The notes under the pieces: generated by a model
Databases searched by the model: none
Told to the model about the DNA's origin: nothing
What the model saw: only the letters and a program-made list of their open reading frames with translations
Program-made: the position numbers and the translations under genes
Source: Actinobacteria bacterium HGW-Actinobacteria-7
GTDB taxonomy: Bacteria > Actinomycetota > Coriobacteriia > Anaerosomatales > PHET01
Length of the DNA: 59,600 bases
Assembly (NCBI GenBank): GCA_002841275.1
Contig: PHET01000014.1
Coordinates: forward strand, 1-59,600
Reading direction: 5' to 3'
In this document: one piece after another, positions 8,148-17,401 of the stretch
How the letters are laid out: the number at the start of each line of letters is the position of its first letter
Position numbering within the stretch: position 1 is the first letter of the stretch

Positions 8148-9437
8148 ATGGCCGGAATCGTGCTTGTCGGCGCCCAATGGGGCGACGAAGGCAAGGGTAA
8201 GATCACCGACCTGATCGCCGACGACTTCGACTACGTCGTCCGGTACCAAGGCGGGAACAACGCGGGTCACACCGTCATCCACGGCGGCCGCACGCTCAAG
8301 CTGCATCTGATTCCCTCGGGGATCATGTACCCGCACATCACGCCGGTCATCGGCAACGGGTGCGTCATCGACCCCGGCGTGCTCATTGAAGAGATGGATC
8401 GCCTTGAGGCAGACGGCCTGTCCACGCACCGCCTCCTCATCAGCTGCAACGCGCACCTGATCATGCCGTACCACAAGGACCTCGACGGCGCCTCCGAGCA
8501 CCGCTTGGGCAAGGCCGAGATCGGCACGACGCGCCGTGGCATCGGCCCTGCCTACATGGACAAGGCGAGCCGCTTGGGCATCCGCGTCCAGGACCTGCAA
8601 GACGAGCACATCCTGGCCCAGAAGATCGAGGCGTCGCTGTCCGAGAAGAACGACATCCTCTCGAAGGTCTACGGGCTGCCCACCTACACCGTCGAGCAGA
8701 TCATGGAGGAGTTCCGGCCCTACGCCGAGCGCCTCAAGCCGCATATCGCCGAGACGAGCGCGATTCTCAACCGGGCGCTTGCTTCCGACCAGTGGGTGTT
8801 GCTCGAGGGCGCACAGGGGACACTGCTCGACCTCGACCATGGCACCTACCCGTTCGTGACCTCTTCGAGCCCGACGGCCGGCGGCGCGTGTGTGGGTTCA
8901 GGTGTGGGCCCTCGTCGCATCGATCGCGTGCTGGGAATCGCCAAGGCATACATCACTCGCGTGGGTTCGGGACCGTTCCCCACAGAGCTCGACGATACCG
9001 ACGGGCGCAAGCTCATCGAGGTCGGCAATGAGTACGGCACCACCACGGGCCGCGAACGTCGCCCCGGCTGGTACGACGCGGTCATCGTGAAGTACGCGGT
9101 GGAGATCAACGGGCTGACTGATCTCATCATCACCAAGCTCGATGTCCTCTCGGCTTTCGACACCATCAAGGTCTGCGTCGCCTACGAGTACGACGGGCAC
9201 CGCTACAACTCGCTGCCGTGCCACCAGACTGCCTTCCATCACGCCAAGCCCATCTACGACGAGCTGCCCGGCTGGAAGACCGATATCACCGGGTGCCGTA
9301 CGTTCGAAGAACTGCCCAAGGAAGCGCGCGACTACATCACGTACATCGAGGATCTGGCCGAGGTTCCGGTCGCGATGATCGCGGTTGGTCCGTCGAGGGA
9401 GCAGACGATCATGCGGCGCTGGGAATCGCGGCCGTAG
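8148..9437 (+). CDS. purA: Adenylosuccinate synthetase
   Basis: Joins IMP and aspartate with GTP to form adenylosuccinate, the first committed step to AMP. 429 residues. The P-loop [11 protein letters not shown] lies at residues 7-17, followed by NNAGHT (IMP/Mg binding). TSSSPTAGG and the C-terminal [12 protein letters not shown] segment are also present. The ATG at 8148 follows a GGGAGA ribosome binding site; the open frame continues upstream but without conserved sequence. With purD and purE nearby, this is a purine-synthesis neighbourhood. Confidence 0.98.
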   Translation: MAGIVLVGAQWGDEGKGKITDLIADDFDYVVRYQGGNNAGHTVIHGGRTLKLHLIPSGIMYPHITPVIGNGCVIDPGVLIEEMDRLEADGLSTHRLLISCNAHLIMPYHKDLDGASEHRLGKAEIGTTRRGIGPAYMDKASRLGIRVQDLQDEHILAQKIEASLSEKNDILSKVYGLPTYTVEQIMEEFRPYAERLKPHIAETSAILNRALASDQWVLLEGAQGTLLDLDHGTYPFVTSSSPTAGGACVGSGVGPRRIDRVLGIAKAYITRVGSGPFPTELDDTDGRKLIEVGNEYGTTTGRERRPGWYDAVIVKYAVEINGLTDLIITKLDVLSAFDTIKVCVAYEYDGHRYNSLPCHQTAFHHAKPIYDELPGWKTDITGCRTFEELPKEARDYITYIEDLAEVPVAMIAVGPSREQTIMRRWESRP

Positions 9438-9450
9438 GAATCTACCGAGT

Positions 9451-9557
9451 GGGGTGGGGCCGGAGGGTCCGGCGCTCAGACAGGCTTCGCTACGAAGGCC
9501 GCCCGGTGGGCGGCCTTCTTGCTGCAGAACTCGCGGCGGACCCTCCGGCCCCACCCC
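9451..9557 (+). terminator. Terminator after purA nested inside a perfect 21-bp inverted repeat
   Basis: Outer arms 9451-9471 and 9537-9557 are perfect reverse complements of 21 bases. Within the 65-base interior lies a second hairpin, 9494-9504 with 9508-9518 (11 perfect base pairs, GGT loop), followed by TT. The inner hairpin looks like a classical terminator for purA; the function of the outer arms is unknown. Confidence 0.8.
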
Positions 9558-9620
9558 GTGCAAATCACCATCCGGGGTCCGCTGGAGCCTCGGGAGCCAC
9601 GTCGCTTCGCTCGTGGCGTG

Positions 9621-9800
9621 TCAGTCCTTGGGCACCCATTTGCAGCGGACGGGGGACTCTATGTCGCCGGTCTTCTTGAGGGCGTCCATGGCCTTGTCGA
9701 CTGCTTTGCGCTCCAGGCCTGAGATCTCGGCGATCTTGCCTGCGGCAACCGGTTCGCCGGCTTCGCGCATCGCTGCAAGGACCTTCTCGGTATCGCTCAT
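9621..9800 (-). CDS. Small winged-helix-like protein
   Basis: 59 residues. The sequence reads as a single helix-turn-helix/winged-helix unit (TEKVLAAMREAGEPVAAGKIAEISG, then LERKAVDKAMDALKKTGDI). This type is common in small MarR- or ArsR-like DNA-binding proteins of anaerobes. The ATG at 9800 is preferred over one seven codons upstream because AAAGGAG lies 7 bases before it. It stands alone between converging purA and the cca gene on the same strand. Target unknown. Confidence 0.7.
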   Translation of the reverse strand: MSDTEKVLAAMREAGEPVAAGKIAEISGLERKAVDKAMDALKKTGDIESPVRCKWVPKD

Positions 9801-9850
9801 GTAGAACTCCTTTCGCAATTGGTGAGTGAGAAGATACCCAATTGTCGCTG

Positions 9851-11242
9851 CTACGGGCGGCGGAATCTCGAGATTGCGCCACGGGCTATCTCGAGTGCGC
9901 CGCTGCGGTCGTCGGGCGCGAGGGTACCGTCATCGATTGCGGCCACTATCGCGTTCGTGGCGATGCCGACGGCGGGGCCCTCGGCAAGGCCCAACGCTTG
10001 CATGAGCTCGGTGCCGCTGAGAGGCGAGCGGGTCTCGGCGTGGGTGCCGCGGGCGCGGGACTGGGCGATGACCTGTTCGAGCTGTGCGCGAACCGTCTCG
10101 GCCTCGCCGCGGTGAGCGGTCGCCGAGAAGTCCGCCAGCGTCAGTTCGAGCGCGTCTTCGGCGCTGACAAGTGGCGGGACGTCCGCTGCAGGGCCGAGAC
10201 GCAGATCGAGCTTGCGTACGGCTCGATCGACGGCGTGTGGGTTATCGGCATGCAGCTCGCCAAGACGCATGTGCTCGGCGACCAGATGCACGACTGCGGC
10301 ACGGTCGATATTCGAGAAGCGCAGGCGGGAGCAGACCTTCTGGGCGATTCGCGCGCTTTCGGGTGCGTGGCCCAAGAAGCGGATGCGGCCGTCTGGGTCG
10401 ACGGTGCGCGTGGGGGCCTTGCCGGTATCGTGCAGCAGCGCGGCCCAGCGCAGTGCTCGCGTGGGTGGAGCGGCTGAGACCGACTGGACGGTGTGTGCGA
10501 GCACGTCGAGGTCGTGAAAGCTCGGCTGGGTCACACCGTCGAGCGCAGCAACCTCGGGCAGGACCACGGCGAGTGCTCCGCTGGCATGCAACGCTGCGAG
10601 CCCATCAGCGACGTGGGGAGCGGTCAGGAGCTTGGTGAGCTCCTCCCGGACGCGTTCGACCGCCACGTCGGCCAGGCGGGCGGCGAGTGGCGGCATCGCA
10701 GCGGCCGTGACAGGATCGAGCGCGAACCCCAACTGTGCCACGAAGCGCGCGGCTCGCAGCACCCGGATGGGGTCCTCGGCGAACCGGTCGGCGGGGTCGC
10801 CGGGCGCTCGCAAGATGCAGCGGGTGAGGTCTTCTCGGCCATCCAACGGGTCGAGCAGCTCGCCTGATGCCAGATCGAGCCCCATCGCGTTGACGGTGAA
10901 GTCGCGAAGCGCGGCATCGGCCGCAAAGCGCTCAGCCAACGGGCCCTGTTCGGCGCGCAGTGTCGAGATCTCGAGGATCGTGCCGTCGTCGAGAGCCACC
11001 CCCACTGTGCCGAACCGCTCTCCCAGCGCGTAGACGCCTCGGATATCGGGGAGTTCGCGCAGGACTTCGCGCAGCTGGGCCGACGTCGCATCGGTTGCCA
11101 GATCGAGGTCAGGACCGGACTGTCCGAGAAGTGCGTCGCGGACCGCGCCGCCTACCAGCACCGCGTGATGGCCGGCACCTGCGAGAGCGGCCGCGACAGA
11201 CGCGACCTGCGGCGAGAGCTCGATGTGGGGGGAGAGAGTCAT
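9851..11242 (-). CDS. cca: CCA tRNA nucleotidyltransferase (class II, with HD domain)
   Basis: Adds or repairs the 3' CCA end of tRNAs. 463 residues from the ATG at 11242, which begins just before the conserved domain. The head domain carries GGAVRDALL and the catalytic DLDLAT near residues 30-50. RFAEDPIRVLRAARF is the family's neck motif. A C-terminal HD phosphohydrolase domain follows (ALLHDTGKAPT). Poly(A) polymerase I has a similar head, so activity is inferred. The encoded CCA on the tRNA-Gly here suggests a mainly repair role. It is divergent from purD. Confidence 0.9.
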   Translation of the reverse strand: MTLSPHIELSPQVASVAAALAGAGHHAVLVGGAVRDALLGQSGPDLDLATDATSAQLREVLRELPDIRGVYALGERFGTVGVALDDGTILEISTLRAEQGPLAERFAADAALRDFTVNAMGLDLASGELLDPLDGREDLTRCILRAPGDPADRFAEDPIRVLRAARFVAQLGFALDPVTAAAMPPLAARLADVAVERVREELTKLLTAPHVADGLAALHASGALAVVLPEVAALDGVTQPSFHDLDVLAHTVQSVSAAPPTRALRWAALLHDTGKAPTRTVDPDGRIRFLGHAPESARIAQKVCSRLRFSNIDRAAVVHLVAEHMRLGELHADNPHAVDRAVRKLDLRLGPAADVPPLVSAEDALELTLADFSATAHRGEAETVRAQLEQVIAQSRARGTHAETRSPLSGTELMQALGLAEGPAVGIATNAIVAAIDDGTLAPDDRSGALEIARGAISRFRRP

Positions 11243-11362
11243 GATGAGATGGTACCCGCAGGGCAGGGCACTCAGGCTGACGGCGGCACTGGCTCGACCT
11301 TCCAGCTGCCTCTTTCGGTACAATCACCAGCGGCCCCCATCATGTTTGTCGGAAGGTATCTC

Positions 11363-12658
11363 ATGGGCATGCGCATTCTGGTACTGGGATCGGGCGGACG
11401 CGAACATGCGCTCGTGAAGTCCTTGGCTGCTTCACCCCTTGTCGACTCCATCCTCGCTGCTCCCGGAAACGGCGGCACGGCGCTCGAGCGCGACACGACC
11501 AACATCTCGCTGGCGATCGAGGATCCCGCGGCGGTTGCTGCCTACGCGCGCGACAACGTGGTCGACCTCGTGGTGATCGGCCCGGAGGTCCCGTTGGTCG
11601 CGGGCGTGGCCGACGCCGTTCGCGCAGCTGGCATCCCCGCCTTCGGGCCCGGGGCGTCTGGTGCGCGCATCGAGGGCTCCAAGGTGTTCTCCAAGGCGCT
11701 CATGGAGCGCCACAGCATCGCGGCAGGTCGCTCCAAGTCCTTCGCGGTCAATGAGCGTGACGAGGCGTATCGCACGCTCGAACTGTGGGGCGCTCCCATC
11801 GTCATCAAGGCAGACGGGCTCGCTGCAGGCAAAGGCGTCACGGTTGCGATGGATCTCGACACCGCGCGCGCGGCGGTCGATGAATGCTTCGATGGTCGCT
11901 TTGGCGACGCCGGTGCGACCGTGCTGGTCGAGGAGTTCCTTGCCGGTCCGGAGTGCTCGCTGCTGGCGTTCGTCGACGGCGCCACGGTGCTGCCCATGGC
12001 GCCCGCGCAGGACCACAAGCGCGTGGGCGAGGGCGACACCGGCCCCAACACCGGCGGCATGGGCGTGTACTCGCCGGTGCCGCTCGTCTCGGCCGACCAG
12101 TACGGGCGCATGGTGGAGATCATGCAGAACTCGGCGCTGGCGATGGTCCGCGAGGACATCGAGTACCGCGGCGTGCTCTACGGAGGCTTCGTCCTTACCG
12201 AGGAGGGCCCCAAGCTCCTTGAGTTCAACGCGCGCTTCGGCGATCCGGAGACCCAGGTCATCCTGCCGCGTCTGCAGACCGATCTGGCCGAGGTACTACT
12301 GGCTTGCGCGACGGGTCGGCTGGGCGATCTCGACCTGTCCTGGAGCCCAGATGTTGCCGTGAGTGTCGTCGTCGCGAGCGCCGGCTATCCCGGTGAGTAC
12401 GCAACCGGCAGGCCGATCACCGGCATAGAGGCCGCTGAGGAGCTGCCGGGCGTGACCGTCTACCACGCGGGGACGCGTGTCACGGACGGAGTGCTGGTCA
12501 CAGCGGGCGGTCGGGTACTCAACGTCACGGCAGTGGCTCCGGACTTCGAGACCGCGATACAGACCGCGTACGCGGCGGTCGACCGCATTCATTTCGATGG
12601 CGCATTCGCGCGCCGCGACATCGGGCGCCGGGCACTTGCCGGTCGCACCGGCATCTAG
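11363..12658 (+). CDS. purD: Phosphoribosylamine-glycine ligase (GARS)
   Basis: Second step of purine synthesis: ATP-dependent joining of glycine to phosphoribosylamine. 431 residues. The N-terminal motif LVLGSGGREHALV is at residues 5-17. The ATP-grasp domain includes IKADGLAAGKGV, the family signature RFGDPETQ (about 290-300) and TGGMGVYSP. The ATG at 11363 follows GGAAGG by six bases; an ATG two codons later is an alternative. A TACAAT hexamer at 11319-11324 is a possible -10 element. Only 17 bases separate it from the next gene, so it may be co-transcribed with the radical-SAM gene. Confidence 0.97.
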   Translation: MGMRILVLGSGGREHALVKSLAASPLVDSILAAPGNGGTALERDTTNISLAIEDPAAVAAYARDNVVDLVVIGPEVPLVAGVADAVRAAGIPAFGPGASGARIEGSKVFSKALMERHSIAAGRSKSFAVNERDEAYRTLELWGAPIVIKADGLAAGKGVTVAMDLDTARAAVDECFDGRFGDAGATVLVEEFLAGPECSLLAFVDGATVLPMAPAQDHKRVGEGDTGPNTGGMGVYSPVPLVSADQYGRMVEIMQNSALAMVREDIEYRGVLYGGFVLTEEGPKLLEFNARFGDPETQVILPRLQTDLAEVLLACATGRLGDLDLSWSPDVAVSVVVASAGYPGEYATGRPITGIEAAEELPGVTVYHAGTRVTDGVLVTAGGRVLNVTAVAPDFETAIQTAYAAVDRIHFDGAFARRDIGRRALAGRTGI

Positions 12659-12675
12659 GAGGCGGGCGAACACAG

Positions 12676-14058
12676 ATGCTGTCCGAGCGACTGCTTACCA
12701 CCGTGATGCGCCATGGCGCGTCTCGCTACCTCGATCTCGCGATCCATGACGAGGCGACCCTGCCGGCGCCGATTCCCGGCAGGCCGTACCTGCTCTACGT
12801 TCACGTGCCTTTCTGCGAGAGGCTCTGCCCGTACTGCTCGTTCAACCGCTTTCCCTTCAACCAGGAGCGTGCGACCGCCTACTTCAAGCATCTTCGCGAG
12901 GAGATGCGACGTGTCGCCGATGCGGGCTACGATTTTGAATCCATGTATGTGGGAGGCGGCACGCCCACAGTCGATATCGACGAACTGTGCGAAACCATCG
13001 ATCTGGCCAAGCAACTCTTCTCGATTCGTGAGGTCTCCTCGGAAACGAATCCCAACCACCTGTACCCGAAGTGGGTCGAGCCGCTCCGGGGCCGTGTGGA
13101 CCGGTTGAGTGTTGGCGTGCAGTCGTTCGATGACGGGCTCCTCAAGCAGATGGACCGCTATGAGAAGTACGGTTCCGGTGCCCAGATAGTGGAGCGCATC
13201 GCGTCAATCCAAGACGTCTTCCATTCGATGAACGTCGACATGATATTCAACTTCCCTTCGCAGACCGCAGAAGGGCTGACCCGCGATCTTGAGATCCTCA
13301 AGGCCAGCGGATGCAACCAGACCACGTTCTACCCGCTCATGGCTTCCCCAGCCGTCGAGGAGTCGCTCAGGCGCACGGTGGGCAAGGTCGACTACGACCG
13401 TGAGGGTCGTTTCTACCAGCAGATCGTCGAGGGGCTCTCCGACCGGTTCACACCCGCCAGCGCATGGACTTTCTCGCGCACGGGTGGCGGGATGATCGAT
13501 GAGTACATCGTCGACTACGAGGACTACGTCGGCATCGGCTCCGGGGCGTTCAGTTTTCTGGACGGCACCCTGTACGTGAACACGTTCTCGCTCAAGGAGT
13601 ATGGCGAGCGCATCACAGCTGGCAAGACACCTGCGACCCAGAGGCGCGTCTTCCCGCGCGGTGACCTGATGCGTTACCGGCTGCTCATGTCGCTTTTCGG
13701 CATGTCGCTGGACAAGCGCCAGTTCGCTCGAGATTTCGGTGTGAACATCGAGAGGGGTTTGGCGGTCGAGCTGGCGTTCCTGCGCTCTTCGGGCGCCTTC
13801 TCGGTAGACAACTCCGAGGAGCTCGTACTCACCAAGAGGGGGCGCTACCTGCTCGTGGTGATGATGCGGGAATTCTTCATCAGTGTGAACAACCTGCGCG
13901 ACCAGGCCCGTGGCGCGCTTTCTGGGGCCGAGAAGAGTCTGTTGTTCGGCGACGGCGATCAGGCCGAGTGCTGCAGATCCGACGCGGAGCATCCTCTTGT
14001 CGAGGCGGTCGCCAAGACGGAGGACGCAGAGGTCACCCCGCTGGGACACCCCCGATGA
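12676..14058 (+). CDS. Radical SAM coproporphyrinogen III oxidase-like protein (HemN/HemW family)
   Basis: 460 residues with the HemN-type radical-SAM signature HVPFCERLCPYCSF, ligands C47, C51 and C54 for the 4Fe-4S cluster. The SAM-binding GGGTPT follows near residue 94, then the later SVGVQSFDD segment. The C-terminal HemN domain is present but divergent. Family members include coproporphyrinogen dehydrogenase, the heme chaperone HemW and methyltransferase-like relatives, so the exact reaction is open. The stop overlaps the following ATG (ATGA), showing coupling to a membrane protein. The last 40 residues are variable and probably not catalytic. Confidence 0.85.
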   Translation: MLSERLLTTVMRHGASRYLDLAIHDEATLPAPIPGRPYLLYVHVPFCERLCPYCSFNRFPFNQERATAYFKHLREEMRRVADAGYDFESMYVGGGTPTVDIDELCETIDLAKQLFSIREVSSETNPNHLYPKWVEPLRGRVDRLSVGVQSFDDGLLKQMDRYEKYGSGAQIVERIASIQDVFHSMNVDMIFNFPSQTAEGLTRDLEILKASGCNQTTFYPLMASPAVEESLRRTVGKVDYDREGRFYQQIVEGLSDRFTPASAWTFSRTGGGMIDEYIVDYEDYVGIGSGAFSFLDGTLYVNTFSLKEYGERITAGKTPATQRRVFPRGDLMRYRLLMSLFGMSLDKRQFARDFGVNIERGLAVELAFLRSSGAFSVDNSEELVLTKRGRYLLVVMMREFFISVNNLRDQARGALSGAEKSLLFGDGDQAECCRSDAEHPLVEAVAKTEDAEVTPLGHPR

Positions 14059-15056
14059 GGGCGTTCGTCGAGCGCTTCCTCCCTGTCGGCGAGCGTCGCA
14101 CGGCGCTGTGGCTTGCACTCGGCGGTACGGCAGTGATGTGGACCGTGGCGGAGTTCGGCTTCCAAGTGATGGAAAGAATGCCGGTCTACGAGGCCGAGAA
14201 CGCCGTGCCGCTGGTTGTCGCCTATGCAGTCCAGGCACTTGCACAGTTCGCAGCGGTGGCGCTGTTGCTGGCAGTCTTGATTCGGGTCGCACGAGCTCCC
14301 CGGGCACTTGCCCTCTTCGTCTCGTTGGGTGCTGTGGTGGCCGTGGTCCTCGAGTTCATCAACCTGGTGGGCAACCCGGTAGCAGAAGTCCTGGGATCGG
14401 CCGGCGCCGAACTCGGCACGGCACTTGGTGCGGTGGTGGGGGCCTGGGTGGCTTCGACGGTGACGCTCGCCCGCATGGCCGATACCGGCTTCTCCGGCGA
14501 TGACGAAGAGTCGGGCGCAGGTCTCAAGCGCAAGCCGGGCTCTCGCGGCTGGGGGTTCATTGGTTGGGAAGGGCGTCCGCTCACCGGTGACGCCCTGCTC
14601 GTGGTGGCGTTCGTTGCGCTCGCCATCATCCCGGCGTTGGTGACCGCAGCCCTGAATGTGGCGGTGGGGTTCATACCGATGGAGGCTGAGCCCAGCATCC
14701 TGGCTGATGCCCTCATGACGTATGGTGGTCCGCTGGTGGTCTTCATCGCCTGGTTCTTCTCGGCGAAACTGGTTTCCCAGCGAACGGGCGTCGTATCGCT
14801 GTGGACGGCCGCCCTGGGAAGCGTTCTGGTCTACGTCCTCATGGGCCTGTGGTACGGCGTCCCGATCTTGGGCGAGAGCCTAAGCGGGGGGTTGGTCGAG
14901 CTGGCTGGCAGCATGTCGGCCTTGGGTGTTCCGGCTGCCGCACTTCTGGGCACTGCACTCGCGCTGCGCACCAAACCCGCTACACTGTCCGCATCCGGCC
15001 AGCAGGACCCGGGCACGCGACCGTCCGACGACACCGCAGGAGGAACCGATGGCTGA
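14055..15056 (+). CDS. Polytopic membrane protein, unknown function
   Basis: 333 residues with about eight hydrophobic helices (first at about 17-35, last at about 285-305). A charged central loop near residues 150-180 contains acidic and Lys/Arg-rich stretches. A hydrophilic Gly/Asp/Thr-rich tail ends the protein. No known family was recognised. It begins within the stop of the radical-SAM gene and its end overlaps the purE start by eight bases, so it is part of one transcript, purD to purE. Function cannot be inferred beyond membrane location. Confidence 0.75.
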   Translation: MRAFVERFLPVGERRTALWLALGGTAVMWTVAEFGFQVMERMPVYEAENAVPLVVAYAVQALAQFAAVALLLAVLIRVARAPRALALFVSLGAVVAVVLEFINLVGNPVAEVLGSAGAELGTALGAVVGAWVASTVTLARMADTGFSGDDEESGAGLKRKPGSRGWGFIGWEGRPLTGDALLVVAFVALAIIPALVTAALNVAVGFIPMEAEPSILADALMTYGGPLVVFIAWFFSAKLVSQRTGVVSLWTAALGSVLVYVLMGLWYGVPILGESLSGGLVELAGSMSALGVPAAALLGTALALRTKPATLSASGQQDPGTRPSDDTAGGTDG

Positions 15057-15510
15057 GACACCGCTGGTAGGCATCATCATGGGCTCGAAGTCAGACCTCG
15101 ATGTGATGCAGAAGTGCGCCGACCGTCTGACCGAGATGGGCGTCCCTTTCGAGCTGCTGGTCGCCAGCGCCCATCGCAACCCGGAGCGCGTCCACGAGTG
15201 GGCGTCGACCGCAACTGATCGCGGCATCAAGGTGATCATCGCTGCCGCCGGCAAGGCCGCGCATCTGGGCGGTGTTGTCGCCGCGTTCACACCGCTGCCG
15301 GTCATCACCGTGCCAATGAAGACGAGCGACTTGGGTGGCCTTGATTCGCTGCTTTCGATGGTTCAGATGCCCACAGGGGTGCCGGTGGCATGCGTGGCCA
15401 TCAACGGTGCGGACAACGCGGCGATTCTGGCATGCCAGATCCTTGGAACGTCCATGCCGGACTACCGCGAGCGCGTGGTCGACCTCAAGCGCGCCATGGC
15501 GCAGGGATAG
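15049..15510 (+). CDS. purE: N5-carboxyaminoimidazole ribonucleotide mutase
   Basis: Moves the carboxylate of N5-CAIR to C4 in purine synthesis. 153 residues, typical of class I PurE. It contains the conserved [13 protein letters not shown] at residues 7-19, the catalytic-loop SAHRNPER, and [15 protein letters not shown]. It has a strong AGGAGG five bases upstream of the ATG and overlaps the preceding membrane gene. No purK is adjacent. Confidence 0.97.
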   Translation: MAETPLVGIIMGSKSDLDVMQKCADRLTEMGVPFELLVASAHRNPERVHEWASTATDRGIKVIIAAAGKAAHLGGVVAAFTPLPVITVPMKTSDLGGLDSLLSMVQMPTGVPVACVAINGADNAAILACQILGTSMPDYRERVVDLKRAMAQG

Positions 15511-15625
15511 TGCGTCAGTGACGGCGGGCCCGACGGCAGATAGGATGCTCATGTACGGGCATGATACTGCCGATAACCGACATGCCTGACCAGTCCTATC
15601 TGACGTGCGTCTGCTTGGGGGAGCC

Positions 15626-16033
15626 ATGACGCGTTCGCGCATCACCGATAGCGGGTTCACCATCGTCGAGCTGATGGTCGTTGTTGCGATCATCGCCATT
15701 CTGGTTGCGATGGCAGTTCCTATGTACATTTCCGTTCGTGTGAGGGCAGCTCAGAACACCTGTTACGCGAATCAGCGCATGATCGAAGGCGTAGTGGGCA
15801 CATGGGCATCCGGCGGCGACGGCCGGGACGTCGCGAACCTAGCCGGCGTCTTGAATGGAACCCACCCCTTGGTCGTCGCTCACATCATCGGGCGCGTTCC
15901 TCGGTGCCCTTCAGCCGGTGCCGTCGTCGATTCTCACAACCCCACGGCAGCGGAGGGCGCCTATACGCTCAACACCGTTGGCGTGCTTGCGCCCTGCCCC
16001 TTTGGCGAGTTGGGCCCGCACGGCCACTACTAG
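15626..16033 (+). CDS. Type IV pilin-like protein with prepilin signal
   Basis: 135 residues. The prepilin peptidase motif is at G10-F11 (short basic leader MTRSRITDSG, then FTIVELMVVVAIIAILVAMA), with Glu at mature position 5. The hydrophobic N-terminal helix continues into NTCYANQRMIEG, a segment common in pilin-like proteins. Two more Cys (PRCPSAG and LAPCPFG) could form a disulfide or metal site. GGGGGAG stands before the ATG. There are no pilus assembly genes nearby, so it is an orphan that depends on machinery elsewhere. It could be a minor pilin for adhesion or DNA uptake. Confidence 0.85.
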   Translation: MTRSRITDSGFTIVELMVVVAIIAILVAMAVPMYISVRVRAAQNTCYANQRMIEGVVGTWASGGDGRDVANLAGVLNGTHPLVVAHIIGRVPRCPSAGAVVDSHNPTAAEGAYTLNTVGVLAPCPFGELGPHGHY

Positions 16034-16122
16034 TCTGCCTTCGCTTCCCGCATCGCAGGTACTCGGCGATACTGTATTCGGCGTGCGCTTAAGCACGGCG
16101 TATCCGTAAGCGGGAGGACTTC

Positions 16123-17352
16123 ATGCAGCAGCGCGCGTTCGAGGACATCCGTATCGAGGGCCATCTCATCGATTCGGGCATCATGTCCACGGTCATGGAC
16201 CACATCATCGCCATGGGCGGCGAGTTCGAGAGTCTCGAGTTCACCGTGGGGCGCACCAACCAGGACGCCTCGGTGGCCGTGCTTCGCGTGAGTGCTCCGA
16301 CGCGCGTCCTGCTCGACGAGATACTGCTCGCGGTCCAAGAGCACGGCGCGGTCGCGTGTGAACCGTCCGACGCGGCGTTCGTCGCCGCCCCGCTGGACGG
16401 TGTCTTCCCCGAGGGCTTCTACTCAACAACCAACCTTGAGACCGACGTCCGCATCGCGGGTGCGTGGGCACGGGTCGCCAATCCGGAGATGGATCTGGGT
16501 GTGCGCGTCTCTTCGCAAACCGGCACGGCCGATGCGATTCCTATGGCGGATGTCCGTGCTGGAGAGCTCTATGTCGTGGGCCATTCGGGCATCCGGGTAC
16601 ACCCGCAGGAGCGCCCCCGCGACAGCCAGCAGTTCGAGTTCATGGCAAGCGCAGTCTCTTCCGAGAAGCCCAAGGCCCAGGTCGTGGCTGAAGTGGCTCG
16701 TATGCTGCGCGACACACGTGAGGCCGGCCGCGAGGTCATCGCGGTCGTGGGTCCCGCGGTCGTGCACACCGGTGCCGGTGACCACCTCGCACGCTTGGTC
16801 GCGCTGGGCTACGTGAGTGTCATGTTCGGCGGCAATGCGATAGCGGTCCACGATATCGAGTCCGCGATGTTCGGTACGTCGCTGGGCGTGTCGATGTCCG
16901 AGGGCACGCCAACGCACGGGGGCCACCAGCACCACCTCAAGGCCATCAACGCCGTCCGCGCCGCAGGGTCTATCGCGTCGGCCGTCGAGCAGGGGCTTAT
17001 CGGCAAGGGGCTGATGTACACGCTGGTCAAGACAGGTACGCCGTTCGTGCTGGCTGGCTCGATCCGCGACGACGGACCGCTTCCCGACGTCATCAGCGAT
17101 TCGATGGTCGCGCAGGCAGAGATGCGCACCTACGCGCAGCGGGCGGGCGCGTGTTTGATGCTCTCGACGATGTTGCACTCGATCGCCACGGGCAACATGT
17201 TGCCGGCGAGCGTGACCACGGTGTGCGTCGACATCAACCCTGCAGTGGTCACCAAGCTCGCGGACCGAGGCAGCTGGCAGACGATCGGTGTGGTGACCGA
17301 CGTTGGGTTGTTCCTCGAGCAGCTTGTTGGCGAGCTCGAGCGCAGGCCGTAG
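16123..17352 (+). CDS. TIGR00300/LOR-SDH-family protein, possible ornithine cyclodeaminase
   Basis: 409 residues matching the conserved TIGR00300 family. It has an N-terminal LOR/SDH-type beta domain (residues 1-100), then an NAD-binding fold with AVVGPAVVHTGAGDHLARLV and GGNAIAVHDIES, and the conserved THGGHQHHL near residue 265. Members of this family in methanogens and the C-terminal part of cyanobacterial AgrE have been linked to conversion of ornithine to proline. The name here rests on that knowledge, not on visible catalytic proof. GGGAGG precedes the ATG. An arginine deiminase gene exists 40 kb away, so a link to arginine/ornithine breakdown is conceivable. Confidence 0.75.
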   Translation: MQQRAFEDIRIEGHLIDSGIMSTVMDHIIAMGGEFESLEFTVGRTNQDASVAVLRVSAPTRVLLDEILLAVQEHGAVACEPSDAAFVAAPLDGVFPEGFYSTTNLETDVRIAGAWARVANPEMDLGVRVSSQTGTADAIPMADVRAGELYVVGHSGIRVHPQERPRDSQQFEFMASAVSSEKPKAQVVAEVARMLRDTREAGREVIAVVGPAVVHTGAGDHLARLVALGYVSVMFGGNAIAVHDIESAMFGTSLGVSMSEGTPTHGGHQHHLKAINAVRAAGSIASAVEQGLIGKGLMYTLVKTGTPFVLAGSIRDDGPLPDVISDSMVAQAEMRTYAQRAGACLMLSTMLHSIATGNMLPASVTTVCVDINPAVVTKLADRGSWQTIGVVTDVGLFLEQLVGELERRP

Positions 17353-17401
17353 CGCGGCACGAGGCACGTGACCCAGGTGGATCTTCCCGGTGGGTGCGCC
17401 G

